Shown here: positions 19,111 through 27,105 of the stretch, one piece after another
How positions within the stretch are numbered: the stretch's first letter is position 1
Layout: every line of letters begins with the position of its first letter
Source: Bordetella ansorpii
GTDB lineage: Bacteria; Pseudomonadota; Gammaproteobacteria; Burkholderiales; Burkholderiaceae_B
DNA length: 64,000 nucleotides
Assembly: GCF_900078315.1 (NCBI RefSeq)
Contig: NZ_FKBS01000017.1
Span: forward strand, 303,649 to 367,648
Direction of reading: 5' to 3'
Position numbers and translations under genes: made by a program
The notes under the pieces: generated by a model
What the model was told of the DNA's origin: nothing
What the model saw: the letters and a program-made list of their open reading frames with translations, nothing else
Database searches by the model: none

Positions 19111-19375
19111 TTCCTCCAGGTCTTTCACCCCCAGGCGGGATGCCGTGCAACGACCCGAGCGCATCGCCCCGCATCACCCGAGCCTCAGCCGCCCGCGCCT
19201 CATCCATCGCCCGATCAAAGCACGCCGCCGTCACCGCATTCACAGCCGGATTCACCGCCTCGATTCACGCAATGCACGCCTCCAGCAATTCAACCGGCGA
19301 CAACCACCGCGCACCGATGCGCCAGCGCAACTTCACGGCCGACAAGGCCAGCCAGTCTTCAGATCCCGTAATGAT
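19111..19375 (-). pseudogene. Truncated, inactivated amidase gene (N-terminal remnant)
   Basis: On the minus strand, translation from about 19375 gives an amidase-signature-family N-terminus: SEDWLALSAVKLRWRIGARW, SPVELLEACIA, a TGA stop (19265-19267), then IEAVNPAVNAVTAACFDRAM, DEARAAEARVMRGDALGSLH and GIPPG. A +1 shift in a G run (about 19127-19131) is needed to continue into VKDLEE, after which similarity ends. An AAGGAGG ribosome site (complement of 19381-19387) is still present, but the start codon now reads ATC/ATT. It is the third member of the operon with the FAD oxidoreductase and Bug receptor. It is broken by stop, frameshift, lost start and loss of about 85 percent of the gene. Confidence 0.82.
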
Positions 19376-19396
19376 GTGCCCCTCCTTAACGAAGAA

Positions 19397-20377
19397 TCAC
19401 TGTGCCTTGATGCCCGCGCGGCGGGCGATCTCGGCCACGCGCGGCGCTTCCTTGGCGATCTCGGCGGCCACGCCCGCGCCGTCCATCGACGTGGGCTCGA
19501 AGCCTGCTGCACGCAGTTGCTGCTGCGTGGCCGGGTCCGACACCGCCGACTTCAAGGCGCGCTGCAAGGCATCCTGCACAGGCGCGGGCACGCCACGCGG
19601 CGCGAACACCGCGATCCAGGTGTCCATGTCCACGCCGGGATAGCCTGACTCGGCCACGGTCGGCACGTCGGGCAGAGAGCCCACGCGCTTGGCGGTCGTG
19701 ACGGCAATGGGCTTGACCTTGCCCGCCTTGATCTGCGGGATGGCGGCCACGACGGTGTCGAACAGGATCGGCACCTGCCCGCCGATCAGGTCCGTCATGG
19801 CCGGCGAGCTGCCCTTGTAGGGCACGTGCGTCATGGTCGTGCCCGCGGCCTGCTGGAACATCTCGCCCACGAAGTGCGAGGTGGTGCCGATGCCGAACGA
19901 CGCATACGAGAACTTGTCGCCTTCATTCCTGGCCTGCGCCACCAGGCTCTTCACATCCGAGAAGGTCGTCTTGGGATTGGCCACGATGATCAGCGCGGCG
20001 CGGCCCACCATGCCCACGGGCTGGAAGTCCTTGATCGGGTCGTACGGCAGCTTGTCGTAGACCGCCGGGTTGACGGTGAACGTGGTGCCCGAGCTGATCA
20101 GCAAGGTGTAGCCATCGGGCGCGGCCTTGGCCACGTACTGCGCCCCCAGGATGGTGCCCGCGCCGGCGCGGTTCTCGACCACGATGGTCTGCTTGAGTTC
20201 TTCGCCCAGGCGCTTGGCCAGGATGCGGCCCAGCACGTCGCCCGAGCCGCCCGGCGGAAAGGGCACGACCAGTTGGATGGGCCGCTCGGGATAGCCCGCG
20301 GCGGATGCGCTTGCCGCCATTACCGCCGCACCCGCGGCCATGCACGCCAAAATGAACAGCCTGCCCTGTTTGAACAT
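19397..20377 (-). CDS. Bug-family tripartite tricarboxylate transporter substrate-binding protein
   Basis: 326 residues with a signal peptide (cleavage near ASASA-AGYPERP). The mature start YPERPIQLVVPFPPGGSGDV and the motifs VVENRAGAGTILGAQYVAKA, PDGYTLL, HVPYKGSSPAMTDLIGGQV and WIAVFAPRGVP are typical Bug/TctC periplasmic receptors. These are hugely expanded in Bordetella and relatives, where most bind carboxylates or amides without dedicated TctAB genes nearby. None is seen here. Follows the FAD oxidoreductase by 119 bp and directly precedes the ruined amidase. Confidence 0.93.
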   Translation of the reverse strand: MFKQGRLFILACMAAGAAVMAASASAAGYPERPIQLVVPFPPGGSGDVLGRILAKRLGEELKQTIVVENRAGAGTILGAQYVAKAAPDGYTLLISSGTTFTVNPAVYDKLPYDPIKDFQPVGMVGRAALIIVANPKTTFSDVKSLVAQARNEGDKFSYASFGIGTTSHFVGEMFQQAAGTTMTHVPYKGSSPAMTDLIGGQVPILFDTVVAAIPQIKAGKVKPIAVTTAKRVGSLPDVPTVAESGYPGVDMDTWIAVFAPRGVPAPVQDALQRALKSAVSDPATQQQLRAAGFEPTSMDGAGVAAEIAKEAPRVAEIARRAGIKAQ

Positions 20378-20496
20378 GGTTTTTTCCCCTTGTAGAGACT
20401 ACTGCTGTTGCTGCTGAAAAATCGCTGCGCCTTGCCCGGGCGTCATCAGGCTTGCGGCAATGCGCCTGCTGCCTTGAAGAACCCGTCAGGACGGCC

Positions 20497-21642
20497 TCAT
20501 GCGGACGTCCGCAGACGGGCCGGCGACAATTGAATGGGATCCACGCCTTCGCGAACCAGCTCGTCCGGCAAGGGCTCGTCGAGCACCAGCGCACCGGCCA
20601 GGGCCGATACGCCCGCCGCGCTCTGGATGCCATAGCCGCCCTGCGCGGCCAGCCAGAAGAAGCCGGGCTGCGCGTCGTCCAGGCCGATCACCATGTCGCC
20701 GTCCGGCACGAAGGAGCGCAGGCCGGCCCACACGTGCGCGGGCCTGCGGATGGACATCGTGGTGGCGGTTTCGATGTGGTAGATGCCGGTGGCCACGTCC
20801 AGCTCCTCGGCCACCACGTCGTGCGGCGCCACCGGATCGGCGTTGGCGGGCGAACCGAGCAACTGCCCCGCATCGGGCTTGAAATAAAAGCTTTCGTCGA
20901 TGCCCACCACGGCGGGCCAGGAACCGATGTCCGCGCCCTGCGGTGCGGCGAAAGTGAAGGCGCTGCGGCGGCACGGCTGCAGGCCGATGGGACGCACGCC
21001 GCACAATGCCGCCAGTTCGTCCGCCCAGGCGCCCGCCGCATTCACCAGCAGGCGGGTGCGTATCGTGTCGCCGTTGGCCAGCGTCAGCGTCCAGGCCTCG
21101 TCGGCGTAGCGCGCCTGGGCAACGGCGGCGTTGCACTGCAATTGCACGCCGCCACGCCGGGCAGCCGCCAGAAAGCCTTGATGCAGGCCGTGCACGTCGA
21201 GATCGCGCGCGTCGCCCTCGAACATCGCGCCGCTGGCCGCGGCCTCGGGACGCAGCACCGGCACCAGGTCGCATGCCTCTTGCGGCGTCAGGCGGCGCAC
21301 GTTGTCGGCGCGGGCGCTCGCGGCTGCCAAGGCCTCGTCCAGCAGTTCGCCCTGCTCGGCCGTGGCGATGTACAGGCAGCCGCGCGGATGCATCAGCGGC
21401 GCGTCGCAGAAACCCTCGGGCGGGTGCTCGTAGAACGTCTTGCTGGCCCGCGTCAACGCCTGGATCTGGTCGGTGCCGTAGGTTTCCATGAACATGGCGG
21501 CCGACCGGCCCGTGGAGTGATAGCCCGGCTGCGACTCCCGCTCCAGCAGCAGCACGCGGCAACGGCCCGCCAGGCGATACGCCAGCGAGGCGCCGGCAAT
21601 GCCCGCCCCGACGATCACGACCTCGTAGTCTTTGCTGTCCAT
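20497..21642 (-). CDS. FAD-dependent oxidoreductase, D-amino-acid oxidase (DAO) family
   Basis: 381 residues. N-terminal Rossmann fold VVIVGAGIAGASLAYRLAG with LLLERESQPGYHSTGRSAA (the flavin-binding Glu and the S-x-R-S region). The middle TRLLVNAAGAWADELAALCG and C-terminal GFFWLAAQGGYGIQSAAG complete the DAO/glycine-oxidase pattern. It likely oxidises an amine or D-amino acid to an imino acid, reducing FAD. First gene of the minus-strand operon with a Bug receptor and the amidase remnant; an XRE-cupin regulator is divergent. Confidence 0.88.
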   Translation of the reverse strand: MDSKDYEVVIVGAGIAGASLAYRLAGRCRVLLLERESQPGYHSTGRSAAMFMETYGTDQIQALTRASKTFYEHPPEGFCDAPLMHPRGCLYIATAEQGELLDEALAAASARADNVRRLTPQEACDLVPVLRPEAAASGAMFEGDARDLDVHGLHQGFLAAARRGGVQLQCNAAVAQARYADEAWTLTLANGDTIRTRLLVNAAGAWADELAALCGVRPIGLQPCRRSAFTFAAPQGADIGSWPAVVGIDESFYFKPDAGQLLGSPANADPVAPHDVVAEELDVATGIYHIETATTMSIRRPAHVWAGLRSFVPDGDMVIGLDDAQPGFFWLAAQGGYGIQSAAGVSALAGALVLDEPLPDELVREGVDPIQLSPARLRTSA

Positions 21643-21664
21643 TGCGCGATTTCCCTACTCTAAA

Positions 21665-21687
21665 ATTCTCTTATGTGAGAATTCTCA
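21665..21687. promoter_or_regulatory. Palindromic candidate operator between oxidoreductase and XRE-cupin genes
   Basis: Two overlapping dyads: ATTCTC-N6-GAGAAT (21665-21682) and the 12-bp perfect palindrome TGAGAATTCTCA (21676-21687). They lie in the 141-bp divergent intergenic region, 22 bp upstream of the oxidoreductase start. This is the expected place for an operator of the neighbouring XRE-family regulator. Confidence 0.5.
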
Positions 21688-21783
21688 AATATGAAAAAAT
21701 GAACGTCAATCGGAAACCTTCAAAAATGCGGCCTGGGGGCTGCATTTAAGGGAAAATCCCGACACGACTTTGTCACCTTGACC

Positions 21784-22398
21784 ATGCCCACCCCACCCGT
21801 CCGACCGCCTTCCGACATCCTGGCCGACCGCAAGAGCCTGGGGCTGCGCCTGCGCGCCCTGCGCAAGACGGCCGGACTGACCTTGCAGGAGCTATCCGGC
21901 CGCACCGGGGTGGCGCTGTCCACGCTGTCCAAGATGGAGCTGGGCCAGGTCTCGATCAGCTACGAGAAGTTCGCCGCCGTGGCGCGGGCGCTGGACGTGG
22001 ACATCGGGCAGTTGTTCGGGCCGGGCCAGCGGGCAGCCGCCGGGCGTGCCGAGCCGTTGCATGAGACCTGGGCCGATGCGCCTGGCTATCGCACGGGGCC
22101 GTACGACTACAAGCTGCTGGCCGCGCAATATCCCGGGCGGTCGATGACGCCGATGTATGGGCGCATCCTGGCGCGCGACGCGGACGAGTTCGAGGGTTTC
22201 GTGCGCCATCCCGGACAGGAGTTCCTGATGGTGCTGTCGGGCGAGGTGGAGATCCGCTTCGAGACCGGCGAATCGATGCGGTTGGCCCCGCATCAGTCGC
22301 TGTATTTCGACAGCGGCGTCGGGCATGTGTATCTGTCGTGCAGCGAAACACCCGCCGAGGTGATGGTGGTTATGACGCCGGCGGGTGCGGGTAGCTAG
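21784..22398 (+). CDS. XRE-family transcriptional regulator with C-terminal cupin domain
   Basis: 204 residues from the ATG at 21784 (a TTG two codons earlier is also in frame). Helix-turn-helix LRALRKTAGLTLQELSGRTG and VALSTLSKMELGQVSISYEK (about 25-70), a linker, then a cupin fold with HPGQEFLMVLSGEVEIRF and HQSLYFDSGVGHVYLS (about 140-190). Regulators of this type sense a small ligand through the cupin and commonly control a divergent catabolic gene, here the oxidoreductase-Bug operon. Convergent with the hydrolase at 22408. Confidence 0.9.
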   Translation: MPTPPVRPPSDILADRKSLGLRLRALRKTAGLTLQELSGRTGVALSTLSKMELGQVSISYEKFAAVARALDVDIGQLFGPGQRAAAGRAEPLHETWADAPGYRTGPYDYKLLAAQYPGRSMTPMYGRILARDADEFEGFVRHPGQEFLMVLSGEVEIRFETGESMRLAPHQSLYFDSGVGHVYLSCSETPAEVMVVMTPAGAGS

Positions 22399-22407
22399 GC
22401 GCGAGGC

Positions 22408-23349
22408 TCAGGCCTCGTCCAGAAACCGCGTCACCGGCTCGATCTGAGCGGGCGTCATCAAGGTCGGGGCATGCCCGACCCCCTCGAACGACACGGCGCG
22501 CGCCCGCGGATTGCGCGCCTGCATCTCGGCCAGCGTGGCCGCCGACAGCAGGTCGGATTCGGCCCCGCGCACGATCAGGATGGGGCAATCCACGGCATCG
22601 TAGGCCTGCCACAGCAGTTGTTCGCCAGCGGCCAGCACGTCGGGCCCTTGCGCCGCCATCGGCACCGCCAGGCCCAGGTCGTAGTGCTTGACCCAATGCC
22701 CATCGCCGCGCTCGCGGTACACGCGCCGCGTGAAGATCTCCCACTGTTCATCCGTGTGCGCACCGAAGGTGGCCGAGCCTTCGCGCACCGCCTGCACGGC
22801 CTGCGCGAACGAGGCGTACTCGCCCGGCGCGCCGACGTAGTCGCCGATGCGCTGCAAGGCCTGCGCATCCAGGCGCGGGCCGACGTCGTTCAACACCAGC
22901 TTGTCGAAACGGATGGCCCCCGTGGCCGGCAGCGCCTGCGGATGGCCGCCGGTATAGGAACCGTTGAAGCGGATCGTACGCGCCATCGTGGCCGAGCCGG
23001 ACAGCGCCATGCCGATCAGCCCGCCCATCGACGTGCCCACCCAATACAGCGTCGAGGGCCGCACGCGAGCCAGCAGCGTGACCATGTCGGCCGCGTATTG
23101 GGGAATCGTGTAGAAGGCCGGGTTGACCAGCCAGTCCGACGCGCCGCGCCCCACCACGTCGGGACACACCACGCGATAGCGTCCGGCCAGTTGGCGGGCC
23201 AACTCGTCGAAGTCGCGGCCGGTGCGCGTCAGGCCGTGTACGCACACCACGACCTGGTCATTGGCGGGATCGCCCCACTCCCAGTAGGCCATGCGATGCA
23301 GGCCGGCCGGACTGGCGCAGGTGACGTATTCGAGGCGGGGTTCCAGCAT
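22408..23349 (-). CDS. Alpha/beta-fold hydrolase
   Basis: 313 residues from the ATG at 23349, which has CGGAG nine bases upstream; in-frame ATGs at 23385 and 23421 would add 12 or 24 residues without ribosome sites. Motifs: VVVCVHGLTRTGRDFDELAR, nucleophile elbow WVGTSMGGLIG, acid in RGAESDLLS, and base in EGVGHAPTLMTP. A cap segment of about 100 residues lies between. Substrate unknown; cytoplasmic. It ends 9 bp from the XRE-cupin stop (convergent). Confidence 0.88.
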   Translation of the reverse strand: MLEPRLEYVTCASPAGLHRMAYWEWGDPANDQVVVCVHGLTRTGRDFDELARQLAGRYRVVCPDVVGRGASDWLVNPAFYTIPQYAADMVTLLARVRPSTLYWVGTSMGGLIGMALSGSATMARTIRFNGSYTGGHPQALPATGAIRFDKLVLNDVGPRLDAQALQRIGDYVGAPGEYASFAQAVQAVREGSATFGAHTDEQWEIFTRRVYRERGDGHWVKHYDLGLAVPMAAQGPDVLAAGEQLLWQAYDAVDCPILIVRGAESDLLSAATLAEMQARNPRARAVSFEGVGHAPTLMTPAQIEPVTRFLDEA

Positions 23350-23519
23350 GCTGACGGCTCCGGAGGGGAATGCGATGGGGCTCATCTTATCGCTATGCGA
23401 TGGATTGCGGCCCGTGGCCATGCCGATGAGGGTGTGGCTAACGCCGAGTATCCGGCCAGAGGCGTGTCAGTGCACATACCGAACCTGCCGGAAACTCTCC
23501 CGCACAGAAATTGTGCGGA

Positions 23520-24383
23520 TCAAACCGCCAACGCCTGTCCCAGAAATGCGGTCGCGTTCTCATGAAGCCATGCCCGTTGCACGGCCTCGTCCAGCCCCAT
23601 CGCCTGAATCTCCTTGACGGACCGCTCGACCGGAATCATCGGATAGCCAGACCCGAAGATGATCTTCTGCTTCAACAGTCCCGCCCCGTAGCAAAGCAGG
23701 CCCTCATAGCCCGATCCCGCCTTGGTCAGCAACTTGGGACGCACGGCGCTCAACCCGATCCACAGGTTGTCGTGGCGCCACGCCATGGCCAGCAGCTCGG
23801 CGATCCACGGCCAGCCCGGCGGCGACGCGCACACCCGCAATCGGGGAAACGTGGTCAACACGTCATCCAGGGCCAGCGGATGGCCGTAGGCGGCCTTGCT
23901 GGACAAGGAAAAGTTCATGCCGCAATGGATGTTCACCGGTACTTTCAGCGCCTCGCAGCGCGCGTACAGCGCCATCAGCTTGGGATCGTTGATCGCGAGC
24001 TGATTCTCGAAACCCTGCACGTTCAACCCCTTGAGCCCCAGCCCTAGGATGGCATGATCGAACTCGGCCAGGGCCTGCTCGCCGCGATGCGGATCCACAG
24101 CGGCAAAGCCGATGAATCTCGGGCCGTAGGCCTTGCAGAATGCCGCGACAGATTCGTTGGTTACCTTGAAGCCCAGCGTGGTCTGCGCATCGCGCGCCTT
24201 CAGGACGACGTGGACGGCCCCCAGATCGTCGTACATCTTGAAGTAGGCCGCCAGGTCGGTGGCGGCGCGGTCGTCCGCGACGGCCTGCTCGCTGCTTTTG
24301 TACACCCGGCGGTAATTGCTCATGTGAACGCTGTCCACCTTGAACTCGGGAACCGGCGGACGGCTGGCGAAATCGATCAACAT
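23520..24383 (-). CDS. Amidohydrolase-fold (Amidohydrolase_2) protein with altered metal-ligand positions
   Basis: 287 residues, TIM-barrel metal-dependent-hydrolase family (aminocarboxymuconate decarboxylase-like). The start is IDFASRPPVPEF rather than ID-x-H-x-H. VNIHCGMNF keeps one His, but the usual GHPGWPW segment reads CASPPGWPW and the usual GSDYP segment reads GSGYPM, so a ligand His and the catalytic Asp appear lost. It may bind metal differently, act as a decarboxylase/lyase or be non-enzymatic. Last gene of the eight-gene operon, 9 bp after the ABC ATPase. Confidence 0.75.
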   Translation of the reverse strand: MLIDFASRPPVPEFKVDSVHMSNYRRVYKSSEQAVADDRAATDLAAYFKMYDDLGAVHVVLKARDAQTTLGFKVTNESVAAFCKAYGPRFIGFAAVDPHRGEQALAEFDHAILGLGLKGLNVQGFENQLAINDPKLMALYARCEALKVPVNIHCGMNFSLSSKAAYGHPLALDDVLTTFPRLRVCASPPGWPWIAELLAMAWRHDNLWIGLSAVRPKLLTKAGSGYEGLLCYGAGLLKQKIIFGSGYPMIPVERSVKEIQAMGLDEAVQRAWLHENATAFLGQALAV

Positions 24384-24392
24384 GATGCTCTC

Positions 24393-25478
24393 CTATCGGG
24401 GAAGCAGCACCGCGCTGCGTGCCAGGAACGAAACGCGCGCCGCCTCGCGCTTGCCGAACAGCCGCGTCCCCGGATGGTTGGCCTGCTGCACGGTCACCTC
24501 CTTGCCGCTGGCCAGGCGCACACGGTGTTTGACGATGCCGCCCAGGATGAGGTGGTCGATGACGACGCCATCCAGCCGTATCTCGCCATCGGCCCCCGCC
24601 GCCGAGTCCGGCGCGTCGAGCCGGATGTTCTCTGGCCGGACCAGCACCATCGTCGGCTTGCCCTGCTGGCAGCCCGGCTTCCCGGTGTGCAGGCTCCAGG
24701 TCAATCCCTCGGCCTGCACGTCGACCACTGATCCCTGCACACGCGCCACCTGCGCCTCGAAAAAGTTGCCCTGGCCTATGAAATCGGCGGCGAACACGCT
24801 GCGGGGCGAGAAGTACAGCTCGGAAGGCGCTCCGATCTGCTCGATCGCGCCGTTGTTCATCAGGACGATACGGTCGGATAGCGTCAGCGCCTCTTCCTGG
24901 TCGTGCGTGACATTGAGCATCGTGATGCCCAGTTCGGCGTGCAACTGCTTGATCTCGAACTGCATCTGCTCGCGCAGCTTCTTGTCCAGCGCACCCAGGG
25001 GTTCGTCCATCAGGATCAGCGCGGGGCTGTAGACAATGCATCGCGCCAGGGACACCCGTTGCTGCTGGCCGCCGGACAACTCTTTCGGCTTGCGCGCGGC
25101 CACGTTGGGCAGGCGCACCAGCTCCAGCACCTCCTGCACCTTGCGGCGGATCTCCGCCTCGGCCATCCGCCGGACCCGCAGCGGGAAGGCGATGTTCTCG
25201 AACACGGTCATGTGGGGCATGAGCGCATAGTTCTGGAACACCATGCCCAGGGATCGCTCGCCGGGCGACAGGCTGGCCGTGTCCTTGCCATCGATCAGCA
25301 GCCTGCCCCCGCTGGGTTTGATCAGGCCGGCGATCAGGTTGAGCAGCGTCGTCTTGCCTGATCCGCTGGGACCGAGCAGTGTCAGGAACTCGCCGCGCTC
25401 GATGCAAAGATCGATGGAACTGAGCGCATCGGTGTTGCCGTAGCGCTTGCTGATGTCGATGAACTCTACCATTGCCAT
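24393..25478 (-). CDS. ABC transporter ATP-binding protein, spermidine/putrescine (PotA) type
   Basis: 361 residues. Walker A GPSGSGKTT (36-44), Q-loop MVFQNYALMPHMTV, signature LSGGQQQRVSLAR (134-146), Walker B LILMDEPLGALD (about 154-165), H-loop NVTHDQEEA. C-terminal TOBE domain (TMVLVRPENIRLD onward). Energises uptake with the two permeases and Tat-exported binding protein upstream in the same operon. It is unusual that two enzyme genes separate it from its permeases. Confidence 0.93.
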   Translation of the reverse strand: MAMVEFIDISKRYGNTDALSSIDLCIERGEFLTLLGPSGSGKTTLLNLIAGLIKPSGGRLLIDGKDTASLSPGERSLGMVFQNYALMPHMTVFENIAFPLRVRRMAEAEIRRKVQEVLELVRLPNVAARKPKELSGGQQQRVSLARCIVYSPALILMDEPLGALDKKLREQMQFEIKQLHAELGITMLNVTHDQEEALTLSDRIVLMNNGAIEQIGAPSELYFSPRSVFAADFIGQGNFFEAQVARVQGSVVDVQAEGLTWSLHTGKPGCQQGKPTMVLVRPENIRLDAPDSAAGADGEIRLDGVVIDHLILGGIVKHRVRLASGKEVTVQQANHPGTRLFGKREAARVSFLARSAVLLPR

Positions 25479-25518
25479 AGCGTCTCTCGCCTATTCTGTA
25501 CGGTGCCCGCAGCCGCGG

Positions 25519-27105
25519 CTATCGAAGGAATTTGTGTACGACTGTCGCGGCGTTGTGACCGGGAACGCCCGTCACGCCGCCGCCCGGATGCGTGGAGGCG
25601 CCGCACAGGAACAAGCCCTTGATGGGCGTGCGGTAGTCCGCAAAACCCGGCACGGGACGCCTGAAGAAAATCTGGTCGGCGCTCAACTCGCCGTGGTGGA
25701 CGTGACCGCCGGGCAGCGAGAACTTCTGCTCCAGGTCGGGCGCCACCAGGATCTGGCCGTGCGCGACCAGGCCTCGTATACCCGGCGCGTGCCGCTCCAG
25801 AACGTCCAGGGTTATCTCGTACAGGGCATCGCGGTCGGCCTGCGTCCAGTCACCGCCCCGCAGCCGGTAAGGCGCGTGCGTGCCAAAGACACTGACGACG
25901 TGGTGGCCGGCTGGTGCCAGGGTATCGTCCAGCGCCGAGGGCGTCAGCACGGCCAGGCAGGGTTCCTTTGCGTATTCGCCGTACTTGGAACCATCGAAGG
26001 CACGCTCGATATAGTCGACGCTCGGCCCGATCTTTACCAACGCGGGATACGGGAAACCCATGCGTTCGGGATCGAACAGCCTGAACTTCGGCAACCCGGT
26101 CAACGCAAGATGAATCTTGTAGGCCGTCGAGCGGTCCCGGATGTGTTCCACCTCGTGCACGAATGCTGGCGCCAACGTGGTCCGCGGCAGCAGTTGAAGA
26201 AACGTGATCTTCGCGGGTGCGTTGCTGATGACCGCCTTGGCGTGCAGCGTTTCGCCGTTGTCCAGCCGCACGCCCGTCGCCCGGCCGCCTTCCATCAGGA
26301 TCTCCTGCACCTTGGCATGGCATCGAACCTGCATGCCATGTTGCGCACCCGAGCGCATGATGGCTTGCGAGATCGAACCCATGCCGCCACGAATGACGCC
26401 GCCTCCCCCAGCCGGCGTCGTATTTTCTCGCAGGAAGCCGCGCAGCAGGATGTAGGCGGAACCGGGGGTCTTCATGCTCATGACACCGCCGGCGGCGGCG
26501 GAATAGAAGCCCAGAACGGCCTTGACGTCTTCCGACTCGAACCAGCGGCCGAGAAAGTCATAGGCACTCAGCGTCATCAGCGCGTAGATGCCCTGGAGCT
26601 GGTCCAGCATCGACCGGTTCTTCCAGCCGAACGACACCAGTTCCAGCAGCTTGCTCAGCGAGTCCGCCTTCGGATCGATCGGCACTTGCCAGAGCAGCTT
26701 GCGCACCTCGTCGGCGGCCGCGCGCATGAAGACGACGTAGCGGTCATACGCCTTGGCGTCGTTCGCGGAGAATCGCTCGAACTCCTGTCTCAGCCGATCG
26801 GCATCGGTGTGGAACGTGAATGCCTCGTCGCGCTCCAGCGGCTGGAAGGTCGGCGTAAGCGGAATCACCTCCAGGCCATGCCGCTGCAATTCGAGATCCA
26901 GCATGACCTTGGGCTGCAGCAGCCCCATGAGATAGGACGCCGTGGAAAAGCGATAGCCGGGCCAGAGTTCCTCCGTCACCACGGCCCCGCCCACCTGTTC
27001 CTTGGCCTCCAGCACGCACACCGAGTGCCCCGCACGGGCGAGGTATGCCCCGCAGACCAGCCCGTTGTGGCCACCGCCGATGATCAACGCATCAAGCTTC
27101 GCCAT
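25519..27105 (-). CDS. Phytoene dehydrogenase-like FAD/NAD(P) oxidoreductase
   Basis: 528 residues from the ATG at 27105 (MAKLDALIIGGGHNGLVCGA). Dinucleotide-binding GGGHNGLVCGAYLARAG with the following VLEAKEQVGGAVVTEE, and the C-terminal signature KGLFLCGASTHPGGGVTGVP place it in the CrtI/retinol-saturase/PYROXD2 group. No carotenoid genes are nearby, so it probably acts as a desaturase/isomerase or amine-type oxidase on the compound taken up by this operon. The N-terminus overlaps the ligase gene's end by 14 bp (translational coupling). Confidence 0.85.
   Translation of the reverse strand: MAKLDALIIGGGHNGLVCGAYLARAGHSVCVLEAKEQVGGAVVTEELWPGYRFSTASYLMGLLQPKVMLDLELQRHGLEVIPLTPTFQPLERDEAFTFHTDADRLRQEFERFSANDAKAYDRYVVFMRAAADEVRKLLWQVPIDPKADSLSKLLELVSFGWKNRSMLDQLQGIYALMTLSAYDFLGRWFESEDVKAVLGFYSAAAGGVMSMKTPGSAYILLRGFLRENTTPAGGGGVIRGGMGSISQAIMRSGAQHGMQVRCHAKVQEILMEGGRATGVRLDNGETLHAKAVISNAPAKITFLQLLPRTTLAPAFVHEVEHIRDRSTAYKIHLALTGLPKFRLFDPERMGFPYPALVKIGPSVDYIERAFDGSKYGEYAKEPCLAVLTPSALDDTLAPAGHHVVSVFGTHAPYRLRGGDWTQADRDALYEITLDVLERHAPGIRGLVAHGQILVAPDLEQKFSLPGGHVHHGELSADQIFFRRPVPGFADYRTPIKGLFLCGASTHPGGGVTGVPGHNAATVVHKFLR

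Noticed and set aside
18989-19255. Intact 88-codon gene at the island edge
   Set aside because: The frame is the middle of the broken amidase (VNAVTAACFDRAM...GIPPGG) plus unrelated junction sequence; annotated as a pseudogene instead.
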